Assembly (NCBI GenBank): GCA_040381075.1
Contig: JBEIHX010000016.1
Span: 16,277-80,276 of the forward strand
Length of the DNA stretch: 64,000 bases
From: JBEIHX01 sp040381075
GTDB taxonomy: Bacteria; Pseudomonadota; Alphaproteobacteria; Caulobacterales; Aquidulcibacteraceae
Direction: 5' to 3'
Shown: positions 26,460-36,566 of the stretch, one piece after another
How positions within the stretch are numbered: position 1 is the first letter of the stretch
How the letters are laid out: every line of letters starts with the position of its first letter
The notes under the pieces: model-generated
Told to the model about the DNA's origin: nothing
The model's database searches: none
The model's input: the letters and a program-made list of their open reading frames with translations, nothing else
Made by a program: the position numbers and the translations under genes

Positions 26460-27565
26460 GTCGCGATCAGAGCGCGCAGGGTGTCGATGACCGCTGCATT
26501 CGCCTCGGGCCGCCCGATTGAAATGCGCAGGCAGTCGTCAAGGCCATAGGCCTTGACGCTGCGCACCACGAGGCCGCGTGCGCGCAGCGCTGTGTCCGCC
26601 GCCGCAGCGCAGGCCTTTCCGGTCTGCGGCAGGCGGATGAGCACGAAATTGCCGACGCTCGGCGCAGCCAGGATCCCAAGCTCGGCGAAAGCCGCCTGCA
26701 TGCGCTCAAGCTCGCGCGCGTTGAAGGCGCGCGACCGCTCGACGAAGTCCTCGTCCTCGACGGCGGCAAGCCCGGCCGCCAGCGCCGGTGACGAGACGTT
26801 GAACGGTCCACGCACCCGGTTCAGGGCGTCAATGACGACCTGCGGCCCGTAAGCCCAACCAAGTCGCAGCGCGGCAAGCCCGTAGATCTTTGAGAACGTG
26901 CGCGTCATGAGGACGTTGTCATGTTCCGCCACCAGGTCGATGCCGGCCGAGTAGTCATTGCGCTGAACGTACTCTGCATACGCTGCATCAAGCACCAGCA
27001 GCACAGTCGAGGGCAGACCGGCATGCAGGCGTTTGACCTCGCTGGAGGTCAGGTATGTTCCCGTTGGATTGTTCGGATTGGCGAGGAACACGATTTTGGT
27101 GCGCGGCGTGACAAGCGCCAGCATCGCGTCGACGTCGGCCGTCAGACCGCTCTCAGGCGCTGACAGACACACCGCACCGGCCTGCTGCGCGACGAGCCGA
27201 TAGACAAGAAATCCATGCGCGCTCTGAATCACCTCGTCGCCCGGGTCGAGATAGGCGCGCCCGAGAAGCTGGAAGATCTCATCAGACCCGGCGGCGCACA
27301 CGATGCGATCAGGGTTGAGGCCGTAGCGCGCGGCGATGGCGGCGCGCAGTCTGACCGCGCCGCCATCGGGATAGAGGGCCAGCTCCTGCGCGCAGGCGGC
27401 GAAGGCCGCGCACGCGTTTGGCGAAGCGCCGAGCGGATTTTCGTTGGAGGACAGCTTGTGAACTTCAGCGGCCGGGGACCTTGCGTCGCCGCCCACATAG
27501 GGCGCGATGTCGAGAATGCCGGCGCGCGGCTGGGGCGAAAGGGACATGGGGGGGCTTTCCGTCAT
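26456..27565 (-). CDS. hisC: histidinol-phosphate / aromatic aminotransferase
   Basis: PLP enzyme, 369 residues. HKLSSNENPLG, FLANPNNPTGTYL, the lysine region TFSKIYGLAALRLGWAYG and the C-terminal CLRISIGRPEAN are diagnostic of HisC. Sitting between chorismate mutase and tyrA, it probably acts mainly on prephenate or phenylpyruvate in aromatic amino-acid synthesis. Its start shares a base with the previous stop (TGATG). Confidence 0.93.
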   Translation of the reverse strand: MTESPPMSLSPQPRAGILDIAPYVGGDARSPAAEVHKLSSNENPLGASPNACAAFAACAQELALYPDGGAVRLRAAIAARYGLNPDRIVCAAGSDEIFQLLGRAYLDPGDEVIQSAHGFLVYRLVAQQAGAVCLSAPESGLTADVDAMLALVTPRTKIVFLANPNNPTGTYLTSSEVKRLHAGLPSTVLLVLDAAYAEYVQRNDYSAGIDLVAEHDNVLMTRTFSKIYGLAALRLGWAYGPQVVIDALNRVRGPFNVSSPALAAGLAAVEDEDFVERSRAFNARELERMQAAFAELGILAAPSVGNFVLIRLPQTGKACAAAADTALRARGLVVRSVKAYGLDDCLRISIGRPEANAAVIDTLRALIAT

Positions 27566-28425
27566 CAGAGCCGCGCGAATGCGCCCACGACCCGCAGTCC
27601 GTCAAGTCCGAGCGCACGTGCGCGCGCGAGCCGCGGGTCTTCATCCCCGCAGAAGCCGCGCAGGACCGCGAGCGCCAGCGAACCGACCCGATCGATGTGC
27701 TCCACGGAGAGACCGCAGTCGGCAAGCCGGCGACCGGCTTCGTGGTCGCTATCGATCGCGAGCACCAGCGTCCGGTCATCTCCGGCAGGTTCAAGAGGCA
27801 GGCGAGCCACCAGCGCGGCGCCGGGGGTCGGGGCCCCAACCGGGAGGGCGGCTGCGATGACGAGATCCTGAAACGGCTGCTCAGCGAGCGCCGTCCACCA
27901 CGCGCCGCGGCCAAGCACGGCCGGCCACGGCGCAAGGGCGACCGTCTGATCCTGCTGGGCCGCGCGCAACAGGGCGGCGCGGATGTCTGGAGCCCGCTCT
28001 ATCGCCGCAGCGCCGCCGAACTGCGCGCGCGCCAGATCCCACAGCGCCAGCACATCGCCATCGCCGGCGATCACCACCCGCACGGCGCCCTGGCGCTGCA
28101 GATTGGCGCTCATCAGGGCCCGCCAGACTTCCGTGATGACGTGCGGCTCGATGCGCCCGGCGCCGGCTGTGGCGAGGCGGCGCAACAGGGAGGTTTCACG
28201 CGCCGGGCGCAACCCGATGGACGGGCGCGCCCCGTCCGCCCCGGCCTTGGCGAGCGCGATCGCGCGCGCCAGGTCGGTGCGTCTGATCACCAGATCCAGC
28301 AGCGCATCATCCACGGCGTCGATCTGCCCGCGCAGCGCGTCGATAGACGGCCCAGGGGAGGACGGCCCGGGGAAGGACGGCCCGGGGGACTGCTGGGGGG
28401 CATGGGGCTGCACCGGACGGGTCAT
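27565..28425 (-). CDS. chorismate mutase (AroQ type) with a large C-terminal extension
   Basis: Rearranges chorismate to prephenate. The AroQ helical domain lies at about residues 25-110 (LRGQIDAVDDALLDLVIRR, then ARPSIGLRPARETSLLRRL and VITEVWRALMSANLQRQ). About 170 further residues follow; they look like a decayed or divergent periplasmic-binding or ACT-type fold of a prephenate dehydratase but lack its clear motifs. The N-terminal tail holds in-frame 15-bp repeats coding SPGPSFPGPSSPGPS. First gene of the operon with hisC and tyrA, divergent from metX. Confidence 0.85.
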   Translation of the reverse strand: MTRPVQPHAPQQSPGPSFPGPSSPGPSIDALRGQIDAVDDALLDLVIRRTDLARAIALAKAGADGARPSIGLRPARETSLLRRLATAGAGRIEPHVITEVWRALMSANLQRQGAVRVVIAGDGDVLALWDLARAQFGGAAAIERAPDIRAALLRAAQQDQTVALAPWPAVLGRGAWWTALAEQPFQDLVIAAALPVGAPTPGAALVARLPLEPAGDDRTLVLAIDSDHEAGRRLADCGLSVEHIDRVGSLALAVLRGFCGDEDPRLARARALGLDGLRVVGAFARL

Positions 28426-28535
28426 GCGACATCTATCGGCCCGAAAACGGCGCGCGATCAAGCCATTCGCCCAGCACGCGAGCTGATTTGCGCCCCCGGC
28501 TTCCCCAGCAGCGGCAAAACCCATAAAACCAGCTC

Positions 28536-29680
<1,145 letters not shown>

Positions 29681-29684
<4 letters not shown>

Positions 29685-30292
29685 GACCCCGCGTCGACTT
29701 CGACCTCATTCTGGATACGGTCGAGCCGGGCGCGCGGGTGCTGGACGTGGGCTGCGGCGATGGCGCCCTGCTCGCGCGCCTGGAGGCCGAACGCAACGCC
29801 CAGGGCTTCGGTCTGGAGCTCAGTCAGGCCGGGGTCAACGCCGCCGTCGCCCGGGGGTTGTCCGTCGTGCAGGGGGACGCGGACCGTGACCTGGCTGTTT
29901 ACCCGGACGCCGGATTTGATTACGCCATCCTGACGCAGACGATCCAGGCGACGCGCAATCCCAAGGCGGTTCTGACGGACATGCTGCGCATCGCCCGCCG
30001 GGCGATCGTCAGTTTCCCGAACTTTGGCCACTGGCATGTGCGTTGGAGCCTCATGGCAGGCGGCCGCATGCCGGTCACTGCGGCGCTCAACGCCCCCTGG
30101 TACGCTACGGAGAATATCCATCTGTGTACGGTGCGCGACTTTACAGCGCTCGCCAGTGAGGTCGGCGCGCATGTCGAGGTCCTGACGCCAATCGCAGGCG
30201 GGCGGGCCCGCACGGCGTGGAGCGGCCCATTGTGGATCTCAAACTGGATGGCGGAAGAGGCGCTGTTCGTCCTGTCCGTGCGCCGTCCCTGA
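29681..30292 (+). CDS. metW: methionine biosynthesis protein MetW (methyltransferase fold)
   Basis: 203 residues with the SAM-type motif VLDVGCGDGALLARLE, then ILTQTIQATRNPKAVL and SFPNFGHWHVRW, all standard for MetW. MetW works with MetX in homoserine acylation in bacteria that encode the pair. The overlapping ATGA with metX confirms the pairing. Confidence 0.94.
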
Positions 30293-30370
30293 GCGCGGGA
30301 CAGCCACGCATCAGCATGCCTGCCCTGGCGCGGGCAGCCTCCCGGGCGGGATCTCTTCATCGGCCCCCGG

Positions 30371-30412
30371 CCCAGGAAGCCCGGCCCAGGAAGCCCGGCC
30401 CAGGAAGCCCGG
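30371..30412. repeat. 14-bp tandem repeat, 3 copies plus a partial
   Basis: CCCAGGAAGCCCGG three times in a row, with a decayed fourth copy. It lies in the 370-bp gap after metW, which otherwise has no gene. Confidence 0.88.
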
Positions 30413-30663
30413 CCCAGGGACCGGACAGAGCACCCAGGCGCCCTGGCCCGCCGGCAGCCTGGCCAGCCAGTCCTACCGGGTCGGAACCGGGCTCAGACGG
30501 TCGCCTGCACGCCCCGCGTCCACGGGCGGATCCGCCCGGGGCCCTGCCCGCTCCGCCGGTCACCGGATCACCGGCGGAGGGTTTGGCGGGCGTCCCTGGC
30601 CGTGGCGGCGGCAACGGGCCTGCGCAGCATGACTGTAGCGCGCTTCTCCTGCCGGCGTGGCGC

Positions 30664-30939
30664 CTATCGCGCGGGATCATGCCCTTTCACGGGGCGGGAC
30701 CTGCGCTTGGTGAGGTCGGGCTGCTGCGCGCGATGGATCGGCTTCGCGGGCCGCGCCAGCAACCAGGCGTGGACCTCGGCGAGATCCCGGACGATGCAGC
30801 GCGGTGACAGCGCGAAGCGGCGTGGACATTCGCCGCGCTGCTCGATCTCGCAAATAGTGCTGTCGGCCAGCGGCGCCATCTCGCGCATCTGGCGCCGCCT
30901 GATGGTCTTCCTGATCTCCAAAGGCTCGTTTTGGCCCAT
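30664..30939 (-). CDS. AlpA-like DNA-binding regulator
   Basis: 91 residues with an AlpA/excisionase-type winged helix: QMREMAPLADSTICEIEQRG, then PRRFALSPRCIVRDLAEVHA and WLLA. AAGGAG lies seven bases before the ATG. The C-terminal 30 residues are basic. AlpA-type proteins control excision genes of prophages and integrative elements, which fits the mobile-element relics that follow. No integrase is present, so it may now be an orphan. Confidence 0.7.
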   Translation of the reverse strand: MGQNEPLEIRKTIRRRQMREMAPLADSTICEIEQRGECPRRFALSPRCIVRDLAEVHAWLLARPAKPIHRAQQPDLTKRRSRPVKGHDPAR

Positions 30940-31377
30940 GCCCAATCTCCTTCGCGGCTGTCGCTGGCGATTGACAACGATAGGCGCCGGCGCCGGAAGT
31001 CCCTGCCGAGAGGCGGGCGGCGATTTCGGGCTCTGGCGTGGAAACCGGCGGGACATTTTCAGTCCTGACTGCGCGACCGGACATCCGTCCGCCCACAGAC
31101 TCTGCACGACTCATCGCACGCCTCGCGCGCCGTAATGGCGCCGTTCACATCACGCACCATTTACCGCTTGCACCGGCGGGATACGACCCGGAAGTCCACT
31201 CGCGACGCAGCAACAGTCGAATATGTGACACTTGAGGATTTCGTGGGCGGCGGTAGCGAGGAGACGAAGAAGACCCATAATCTGACCATAATCTGATCGG
31301 AACAGTTCTCGGGGGCGGACGGGGCTGCGGTCGCAAATACCTTTGGATCATGGGGAACCATCGTTCCGGGATCGAAG

Positions 31378-31458
31378 ATCGGGCTACGCCATGTGCGTTA
31401 CATCATCGCCGCTGCGGAAAGCGGCAGCTTCCGGGGCGCGGCCAAAGAACAAGAGCGC
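31378..31458 (+). pseudogene. relic of a LysR-type regulator N-terminus
   Basis: The plus frame reads LRHVRYIIAAAESGSFRGAA, the unmistakable start of a LysR helix-turn-helix, then loses similarity (KEQERIQALTVG). No start codon and no effector domain remain. The rest of 30940-31586 shows nothing else I can support. Confidence 0.55.
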
Positions 31459-31586
31459 ATCCAGGCCCTCACGGTCGGGATGGCCGCCCGGGATTGGTGG
31501 GAGACTCGCCGTGCGGATTGCGACGAAGGCGCCCACCTGTTCCGAAAAATCGACGCCCATGCGTTGCGATAATTTGGCGCCCACAC

Positions 31587-31763
31587 GACTCCGCCGGGCG
31601 CGCGCTGCCGACGTGGTCCGGGTGTCGCGCGCTGTCTCACGGCCAGGTTCTGCTGCTCGCGGACACACCCGACAGTTTCGACGGGCGCTACGGGGGACCG
31701 ACGCCCGTGTCCAAGATCGAAGGCGTCTGGAGGCGGTTGGGGAGCTGGGCAAGCGGCTCTGAC
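31587..31763 (+). pseudogene. relic of a TraF-type (S26) conjugal transfer signal peptidase
   Basis: The frame reads DSAGRALPTWSGCRALSHGQ followed by VLLLADTPDSFDGRYGGPTP, which matches the C-terminal half of S26/TraF peptidases that process pilin for conjugation. The Ser and Lys catalytic half is missing. It indicates a former integrative conjugative element. Confidence 0.55.
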
Positions 31764-31772
31764 AGGCCGCCG

Positions 31773-32155
31773 TCACCAAGTCCGCGCGACCAATCCGTCG
31801 AAAACGGTGTCGGCTGAGACCAACTGAAGGCCCATCACCTGCGCCGTTGCGAGGATGAGACGGTCAAACGGGTCACGATGGTCCCAATCCATGAGTCCGG
31901 CGCGCAAACAGATGTCGGGGGTGAAGTCAGCCGCCATCCCCCCTGTTCCTCCAGGATCGCGCCGAGGCGACCGACGAACGGCTCCATCTCCGGCCATTTG
32001 CCAAGGCGCACTTTTTGAGCGACTTCGAAAAAACTGATCGGACTGACGAACACCAGTTCGGCCCCGGCGATCGCCTCGCGCGCCTTCGGCGTCAGCCTGG
32101 GTTCGGTGGACAAGCTCCAAACCCAGGCATGCGTATCCAGAAGCACGCCTTTCAA
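31773..32155 (-). pseudogene. vapC: VapC-type PIN toxin, frameshifted
   Basis: A TTG start overlaps the antitoxin stop (TTGA). The first part reads VLLDTHAWVWSLSTEPRLTP and SPISFFEVAQKVRLGKWPEM; the frame is then lost at a run of six C (31938-31943) and resumes one frame over as DPFDRLILATAQVMGLQLVS followed by ADTVFDG. All PIN acidic residues survive across the two frames, so a single indel has broken the gene, or the C run was misread. Confidence 0.8.
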
Positions 32156-32406
32156 GGCTTGATCGAGCCGCTCGACGCCCTGCCCTCCCAAAGGTCCAGG
32201 TCGCCGTCGCTCGCAGGCATCAGAAAGTCGGGCCCTTCGCCAAGCGCGGTTCCGAGAAGGCCAATGCGAAACCCGCCCTTCCTGATTGGAACCAGCCGGA
32301 CCATCGGCGTGTCGCCCTTGGCGATGACAATCTCCTCCCCGGCAACGGCAGCCTCAATCAGCTTGGAGAGCTGAGTTTTGGCATTGTGGATCGTAACCTG
32401 ACGCAT
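32152..32406 (-). CDS. vapB: Phd/YefM-type antitoxin
   Basis: 84 residues; MRQVTIHNAKTQLSKLIEAA followed by GEEIVIAKGDTPMVRLVP is the Phd/YefM N-terminal DNA-binding and dimer domain. The C-terminal tail would cover the toxin active site. It is intact while its toxin is frameshifted. Confidence 0.85.
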   Translation of the reverse strand: MRQVTIHNAKTQLSKLIEAAVAGEEIVIAKGDTPMVRLVPIRKGGFRIGLLGTALGEGPDFLMPASDGDLDLWEGRASSGSIKP

Positions 32407-32697
32407 GTCGCACCTTTGCGGGCTATCTTTGCTAAGTCCAGTCAACAGGTCTAGCGCTGAACCTCGTCGTGCCGGTGACACGGGATATGTCCGGGGTTGG
32501 CCGGAGGGATCGCTGTACTTCAGGAGTGAGGTGGCTCGGTTTCTTTTGAACAGATCCTGGTCACTCCATCAGTGGATTTCTGCCCTTCGGGTTATGCTGC
32601 AACCGGGATTGGCTGTCGCGCGTTGAAGCAGGCCTGATCTGGCGTTTGCCGGTCACGCGATGGGTGAGGCTGCAGATCCCGACGCAAGCCGCCCCCC

Positions 32698-32765
32698 TAA
32701 CGGGTTGATCTCGCCCCCCTGTAACGGGATGATGCCGCCTCCGGTCACGGAATGATCCCGCCCGG
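32698..32765. mobile_element. multiple terminal repeats of an IS21-family element
   Basis: Three similar 21-bp units spaced 23-24 bp apart: TAACGGGTTGATCTCGCCCC (32698), TAACGGGATGATGCCGCCTC (32722) and TCACGGAATGATCCCGCCCG (32745). Arrays like this are the transposase-binding ends of IS21-family elements, and an istA-like start follows. Confidence 0.65.
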
Positions 32766-32841
32766 GTGAGCTCCGGGCATGGCGGGGGGCCACCGTTGGC
32801 CTGTCAGGTCGCTTCCTCTGTCCCGAGCAGAGGAGCGGTCA

Positions 32842-33000
32842 ATGCCAGCGGAGCCGATCAGTCTGAGACATGCGCGCGAGATTATTCGTCTGCAGTCTCT
32901 TGGCGCCTCGATCCATGAGATGTCGCGTCGGTGTTCAGCGACAATCAGGATGAGAATGGACGGGGCGTCATTTGCCAGGCGGTTGGATTGTTCGGGCAAG
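32842..33000 (+). pseudogene. istA-like transposase, N-terminal relic
   Basis: AGAGGAG precedes an ATG and MPAEPISLRHAREIIRLQSL, then GASIHEMSRRC, the helix-turn-helix start of IS21 IstA. Similarity stops after about 40 residues and neither the DDE domain nor istB is present. Confidence 0.6.
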
Positions 33001-33464
33001 CTTGTGAGTCATCACGCGAGAGGGGGATCGTGGCGTGGCCGGCGAACGCATCAACGACTGCCAGATGAAGCTTTGCATGAATTTCCGCAAGTCCTGCGCG
33101 GTCGCCACGACGGAGCCCTCAAACGCGAGGCCCTTCCCCCAGGCGGATCGCATCAAACCCCAGCCGATGTCAAACCCCGGCCAGCCCTCGGGGCGCCAGG
33201 GGCCGACGCGGCCGAGAACGGCGCCGCTGGCGCGATCCTCGACGGCGATCAGGCCGAACCCCCGCAGCGCCCAATGGCCTGCATAGACGGCCAGATACCG
33301 CCAGCTCTGCCGCGGTCCGCAGGCCGCCCCTCTCGCGTCAGGAGGCGCGCGACCTCCGGATCGGCGATGAGCTCGGCGACGCCGTCGAGATCGTCAGCAC
33401 GCCACCCGCGCACAGGAAGACGTTCCGTGAAAAGATCCGGGCCAGGGTCATCGCGAAGCGTCAT
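32968..33464 (-). pseudogene. GNAT acetyltransferase (RimJ/RimL-like), broken
   Basis: From the ATG at 33464 the frame reads RLPVRGWRADDLDGVAELIA, typical of a GNAT N-terminus. After about residue 54 (near 33310) the similarity moves to another frame: WRYLAVYAGHWALRGFGLIA, then GWPGFDIGWGLMRSAWGKGL. The C-terminus has lost similarity where it meets the insertion-sequence relic. One frameshift plus a rearranged end make it non-functional. Confidence 0.65.
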
Positions 33465-33569
33465 CGACCGCGGTCTGCCTCCGGACCGACCGCCTGCTCC
33501 TGCCGCGCGTTTGTGACAATCGCTTGTGCATGGTGCAGACGCCCCCGTTGCGCCCTGAGGTCATGCGAA

Positions 33570-33597
33570 GGGCGGCGACGCCAAAGCATCACCGCCC
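33570..33597 (-). terminator. hairpin downstream of the TonB receptor gene
   Basis: GGGCGGTGA pairs with TCGCCGCCC (one wobble) around a ten-base loop on the minus strand, 24 bp after the receptor stop. The following bases (TTCGCATG) are a poor T-tract, so termination is uncertain. Confidence 0.35.
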
Positions 33598-33620
33598 TCC
33601 GTCACCTCACCGTGTCAGTC

Positions 33621-36320
33621 TCAGAAGGTGAAGCGGATGCCCGAAATGTAGCGCGGGCCGAAGCGTTCGCGCTCGATCGGGTACTGCTTCTGGTCGCCGT
33701 AGCGGATCGCCGGCTGGTCACCGATGTTGGCGGCGTCGAAGAACCATTCGAGGTTCTTGTTGACCTGGTAGCGCGCGGAGAAATCGATCTCCTCGTCGCT
33801 GTCCCAGAAGGTGTCGCCGTTGTCGGTCGGGACGAGGCGGCCGCCGACGAGTTGATAGGCGCCGACGTCCTGCAGCCACGACGTGCGGTACTGGTACGCC
33901 AGGCGCAAGGTCAGGCCATACTTCTCGTAGGTCGCCTGCACATTGTAGGTGCTGTCGGACGTGCCGGGCAGCTTGATCTTGCGCGCCGGCGCCGTGCCGA
34001 CCGCCGGCACGTTGACCGACGACTCCACCCAGGTGGCGGCCGCCTTGACGCCGAAGCCCTCCATCCACTCGGGCGCCCCGATCGCCTTGGCGACCTCCTC
34101 GAGGGACTGCGACGCGAACACTTCGACGCCCTTCAGCTCGCCCGTGCCGGCGTTGCGCGTGGTCGTGAGCGTGTAGCCCGAGCGATCCGTCGTGCCGGTG
34201 TTGAGAATCGCCGACCCGAAAGCGCCGGCCTGCGTGAACAGAACGTCCTCGATGTCCTTGTAGAACAAGCCGGCCGAGAGATAGCCGCCATTCGCGCCAT
34301 AGTGCTCGAGATAGGCGTCGAAGCCCTTCTGCTTCTCGGGCTTGGCGTTCGGGTTTCCGCCCGAGACCGTCTGGTTGGCGTCGTTGAAGGTGAAGTTCGG
34401 GCGGAGCTCGTCATAGTCGGGGCGCGAGGCCGTCGACGTCAGGCCGATCCGCAGCTTCAGTTCGTCCGTGAGGTCCCAGTTCACGTGCGCGCTGGGATAG
34501 AAGAGCGTGTCGTCGCTGGACGTCGAGACGAAACGCAGCAGCGACGGCGACCAGGCCAGGCCGGAATTCTCGATCTGCTCGGCCCGCACGCCGTAGACAA
34601 TATTGCCCCACCCGAACGTGGAGGTTCCCATCGCGTAGGCCGCGGTGAGCGTCTCGGTGACGCGCCAATAATTGTTGAGGGCCCCCGCCGCGTCCCGGGT
34701 CATCAGGCCGGAGGCGAAGTAGCTGTCGATCAGCGCGTTCGCCCTGTCGCGCTGCGAATAGCGGAACGTGAAGCCCAGCGGCTGCCTGCCTTTGTAGGAG
34801 TCCTCGCTGGCGAGGCTCGACCATGTGGGAATGGACGCGACGGCGCTCGGGGCGATGTTGAACTGCGTCGGCGCGTTCTTCTTGGCGCGGTCGGTGTACA
34901 TTGCGCCGACTTCGATCCTGGTCGGCACGCCGAACAGCTGAGTGTCACGATCGACGTCGACCTTCGCGGTCCAAGCCTTCGTCAACTCGCCGCCATCAAC
35001 CCGGAAGGCGGTCGTCGCCGGCGTGTTGAACTGTTCGGCGGAGAACACGCGCTCGCCCTGAGTTCGTGCACTGGTCGCGCCAAGCGTGCGGAACAGGCGC
35101 ACGATGTTGCCCTCGCTGTCGCGGAAGTCATACACCGCAGTCGGGCGCTGGAGGAAGTCACTCGGGCTCTGGAACGCGACGCCGACGGGCTGGTCGGAAC
35201 CGTTCCATGCTTCCGTGTAGTTGACGCGCCAGGAGACGTCCGCCCCAGCGACCGCGTGTTCGCCGCCGACCGTGCCGACGCCGATCATGTCCTTTGATTT
35301 GCGGTAGTCGATGCGGCCATTGAGGCGTGCACCGAACACCGTCCCAGACTTCGGATCGTTCGCTGCGAAGAACGCGTCGCTGTTGTACCCCACGCCGGCG
35401 GCGTTCGTGCCCTGGTCGAGGCGGATGATGACGTTGTCGCGCAGTTCGTCATCGACGAACGTGTTGACGATGAACGACGCAAAGGCTTCGTTATTGGCAT
35501 CGAACCTGTAGTCCATGCGCAGGGACGCCGAGGCGTTGTGGCGGATCAGACGGTAGTTCTTGTATTCGAACTCGCGGGCGAACCGCTTATCCGGCGCGGC
35601 GGCGCGCGCGAGCAGATAGGGATCGGTCTCCCAGTTCTCTGTCGCCATGTTTCGGCGGTAATAAGAGGCCTGCGCCACGACGCCGAACTTGCCGTTCAGG
35701 AAGACGTCTGAGGCGACAATATTCGTGTCGATCTCCTCACCCCCGCCGAGCGTGACATAGCCCAGGCCCAGTTTGCCGGCGATATGGCGCCCGTCATAGT
35801 CGAACGCGCGGCGCGTGCGGATGTCCACGTTGCCCGCGACGGTGTCGCCTGGCATGGACGGCACGATCGCCTTTTGAACCGTAATCTGCGACGCAATTGC
35901 CGTGGGGATGTTGTCGAAGCGCGACTCGCGACCTTCCGCCGACACCACCATCAGACCATCATAGGAGATCGTCGACCAGCGGCGCGGCATGCCACGCAGG
36001 TTCACATAGCGCGCCTGGCCCTGGTCGCGCTCAAGACTGATGCCCGGCAAGCGCCCGATTGCAAAGGCGACGTTCTGATCGGGCAGATCGCCGGCGGAAT
36101 CGGCCGACAGGACGCTGACGATCGAATTCGCTGTGCGCTGCGCGGCGAAGGCGGCGGCGTCGCTTTCAGCGATCGGCCGGCGTCCCGTGACGACGATTTC
36201 CGCTTCGTTCGCGGCTTGCGTCGCGGCGGCGGCTTCCTCAGCAACGGACTGCGCAGGCAAAAGGCCCAGCGCGAAACTGCCGAGCGCGGTCATGCTCAGC
36301 AGCGATTTGATCTTGGACAT
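33621..36320 (-). CDS. TonB-dependent outer-membrane receptor
   Basis: 899 residues: signal peptide (about 1-27), a TonB box-like EIVVTGRRP, the plug domain (NVAFAIGRLPGISLERDQGQ, VNLRGMP), and a 22-strand barrel ending GPRYISGIRFTF with a terminal Phe. AGAGGGGG is six bases before the ATG. It imports a substrate too large or scarce for porins. The divergent alkaline phosphatase suggests a phosphorylated ligand, but this is inference from position. Confidence 0.92.
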   Translation of the reverse strand: MSKIKSLLSMTALGSFALGLLPAQSVAEEAAAATQAANEAEIVVTGRRPIAESDAAAFAAQRTANSIVSVLSADSAGDLPDQNVAFAIGRLPGISLERDQGQARYVNLRGMPRRWSTISYDGLMVVSAEGRESRFDNIPTAIASQITVQKAIVPSMPGDTVAGNVDIRTRRAFDYDGRHIAGKLGLGYVTLGGGEEIDTNIVASDVFLNGKFGVVAQASYYRRNMATENWETDPYLLARAAAPDKRFAREFEYKNYRLIRHNASASLRMDYRFDANNEAFASFIVNTFVDDELRDNVIIRLDQGTNAAGVGYNSDAFFAANDPKSGTVFGARLNGRIDYRKSKDMIGVGTVGGEHAVAGADVSWRVNYTEAWNGSDQPVGVAFQSPSDFLQRPTAVYDFRDSEGNIVRLFRTLGATSARTQGERVFSAEQFNTPATTAFRVDGGELTKAWTAKVDVDRDTQLFGVPTRIEVGAMYTDRAKKNAPTQFNIAPSAVASIPTWSSLASEDSYKGRQPLGFTFRYSQRDRANALIDSYFASGLMTRDAAGALNNYWRVTETLTAAYAMGTSTFGWGNIVYGVRAEQIENSGLAWSPSLLRFVSTSSDDTLFYPSAHVNWDLTDELKLRIGLTSTASRPDYDELRPNFTFNDANQTVSGGNPNAKPEKQKGFDAYLEHYGANGGYLSAGLFYKDIEDVLFTQAGAFGSAILNTGTTDRSGYTLTTTRNAGTGELKGVEVFASQSLEEVAKAIGAPEWMEGFGVKAAATWVESSVNVPAVGTAPARKIKLPGTSDSTYNVQATYEKYGLTLRLAYQYRTSWLQDVGAYQLVGGRLVPTDNGDTFWDSDEEIDFSARYQVNKNLEWFFDAANIGDQPAIRYGDQKQYPIERERFGPRYISGIRFTF

Positions 36321-36566
36321 CAGCACCCCCTCTTGCCGCCAACCGCGTCGAACTGAGGCGGACGCAGGCAGGGGCGTCGATACGCGAACTGTTTGGCGCT
36401 TTGGATACGTCCAGATGGCAGTTTTGCGACACGGCAGCACGGTTGCGCGAGCCACTGGGCGATCGCAGAGGCCGGGCGATACGTCGCCTCCCAACCACAA
36501 CAAAACCTTCGCAATCCGCTGGTATCGCGATCTTCTTCGGTCGACGACACGTACACGGGGGACGAC

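Noticed and set aside
30677..31114. A 145-codon minus-strand frame overlapping the AlpA-like gene
   Set aside because: The neighbouring frame has the AlpA helix-turn-helix and a proper ribosome site; this one is its shadow.
33513..35297. A 594-codon plus-strand frame opposite the TonB receptor
   Set aside because: Low-complexity translation with no domains; the receptor on the other strand has full-length homology features.
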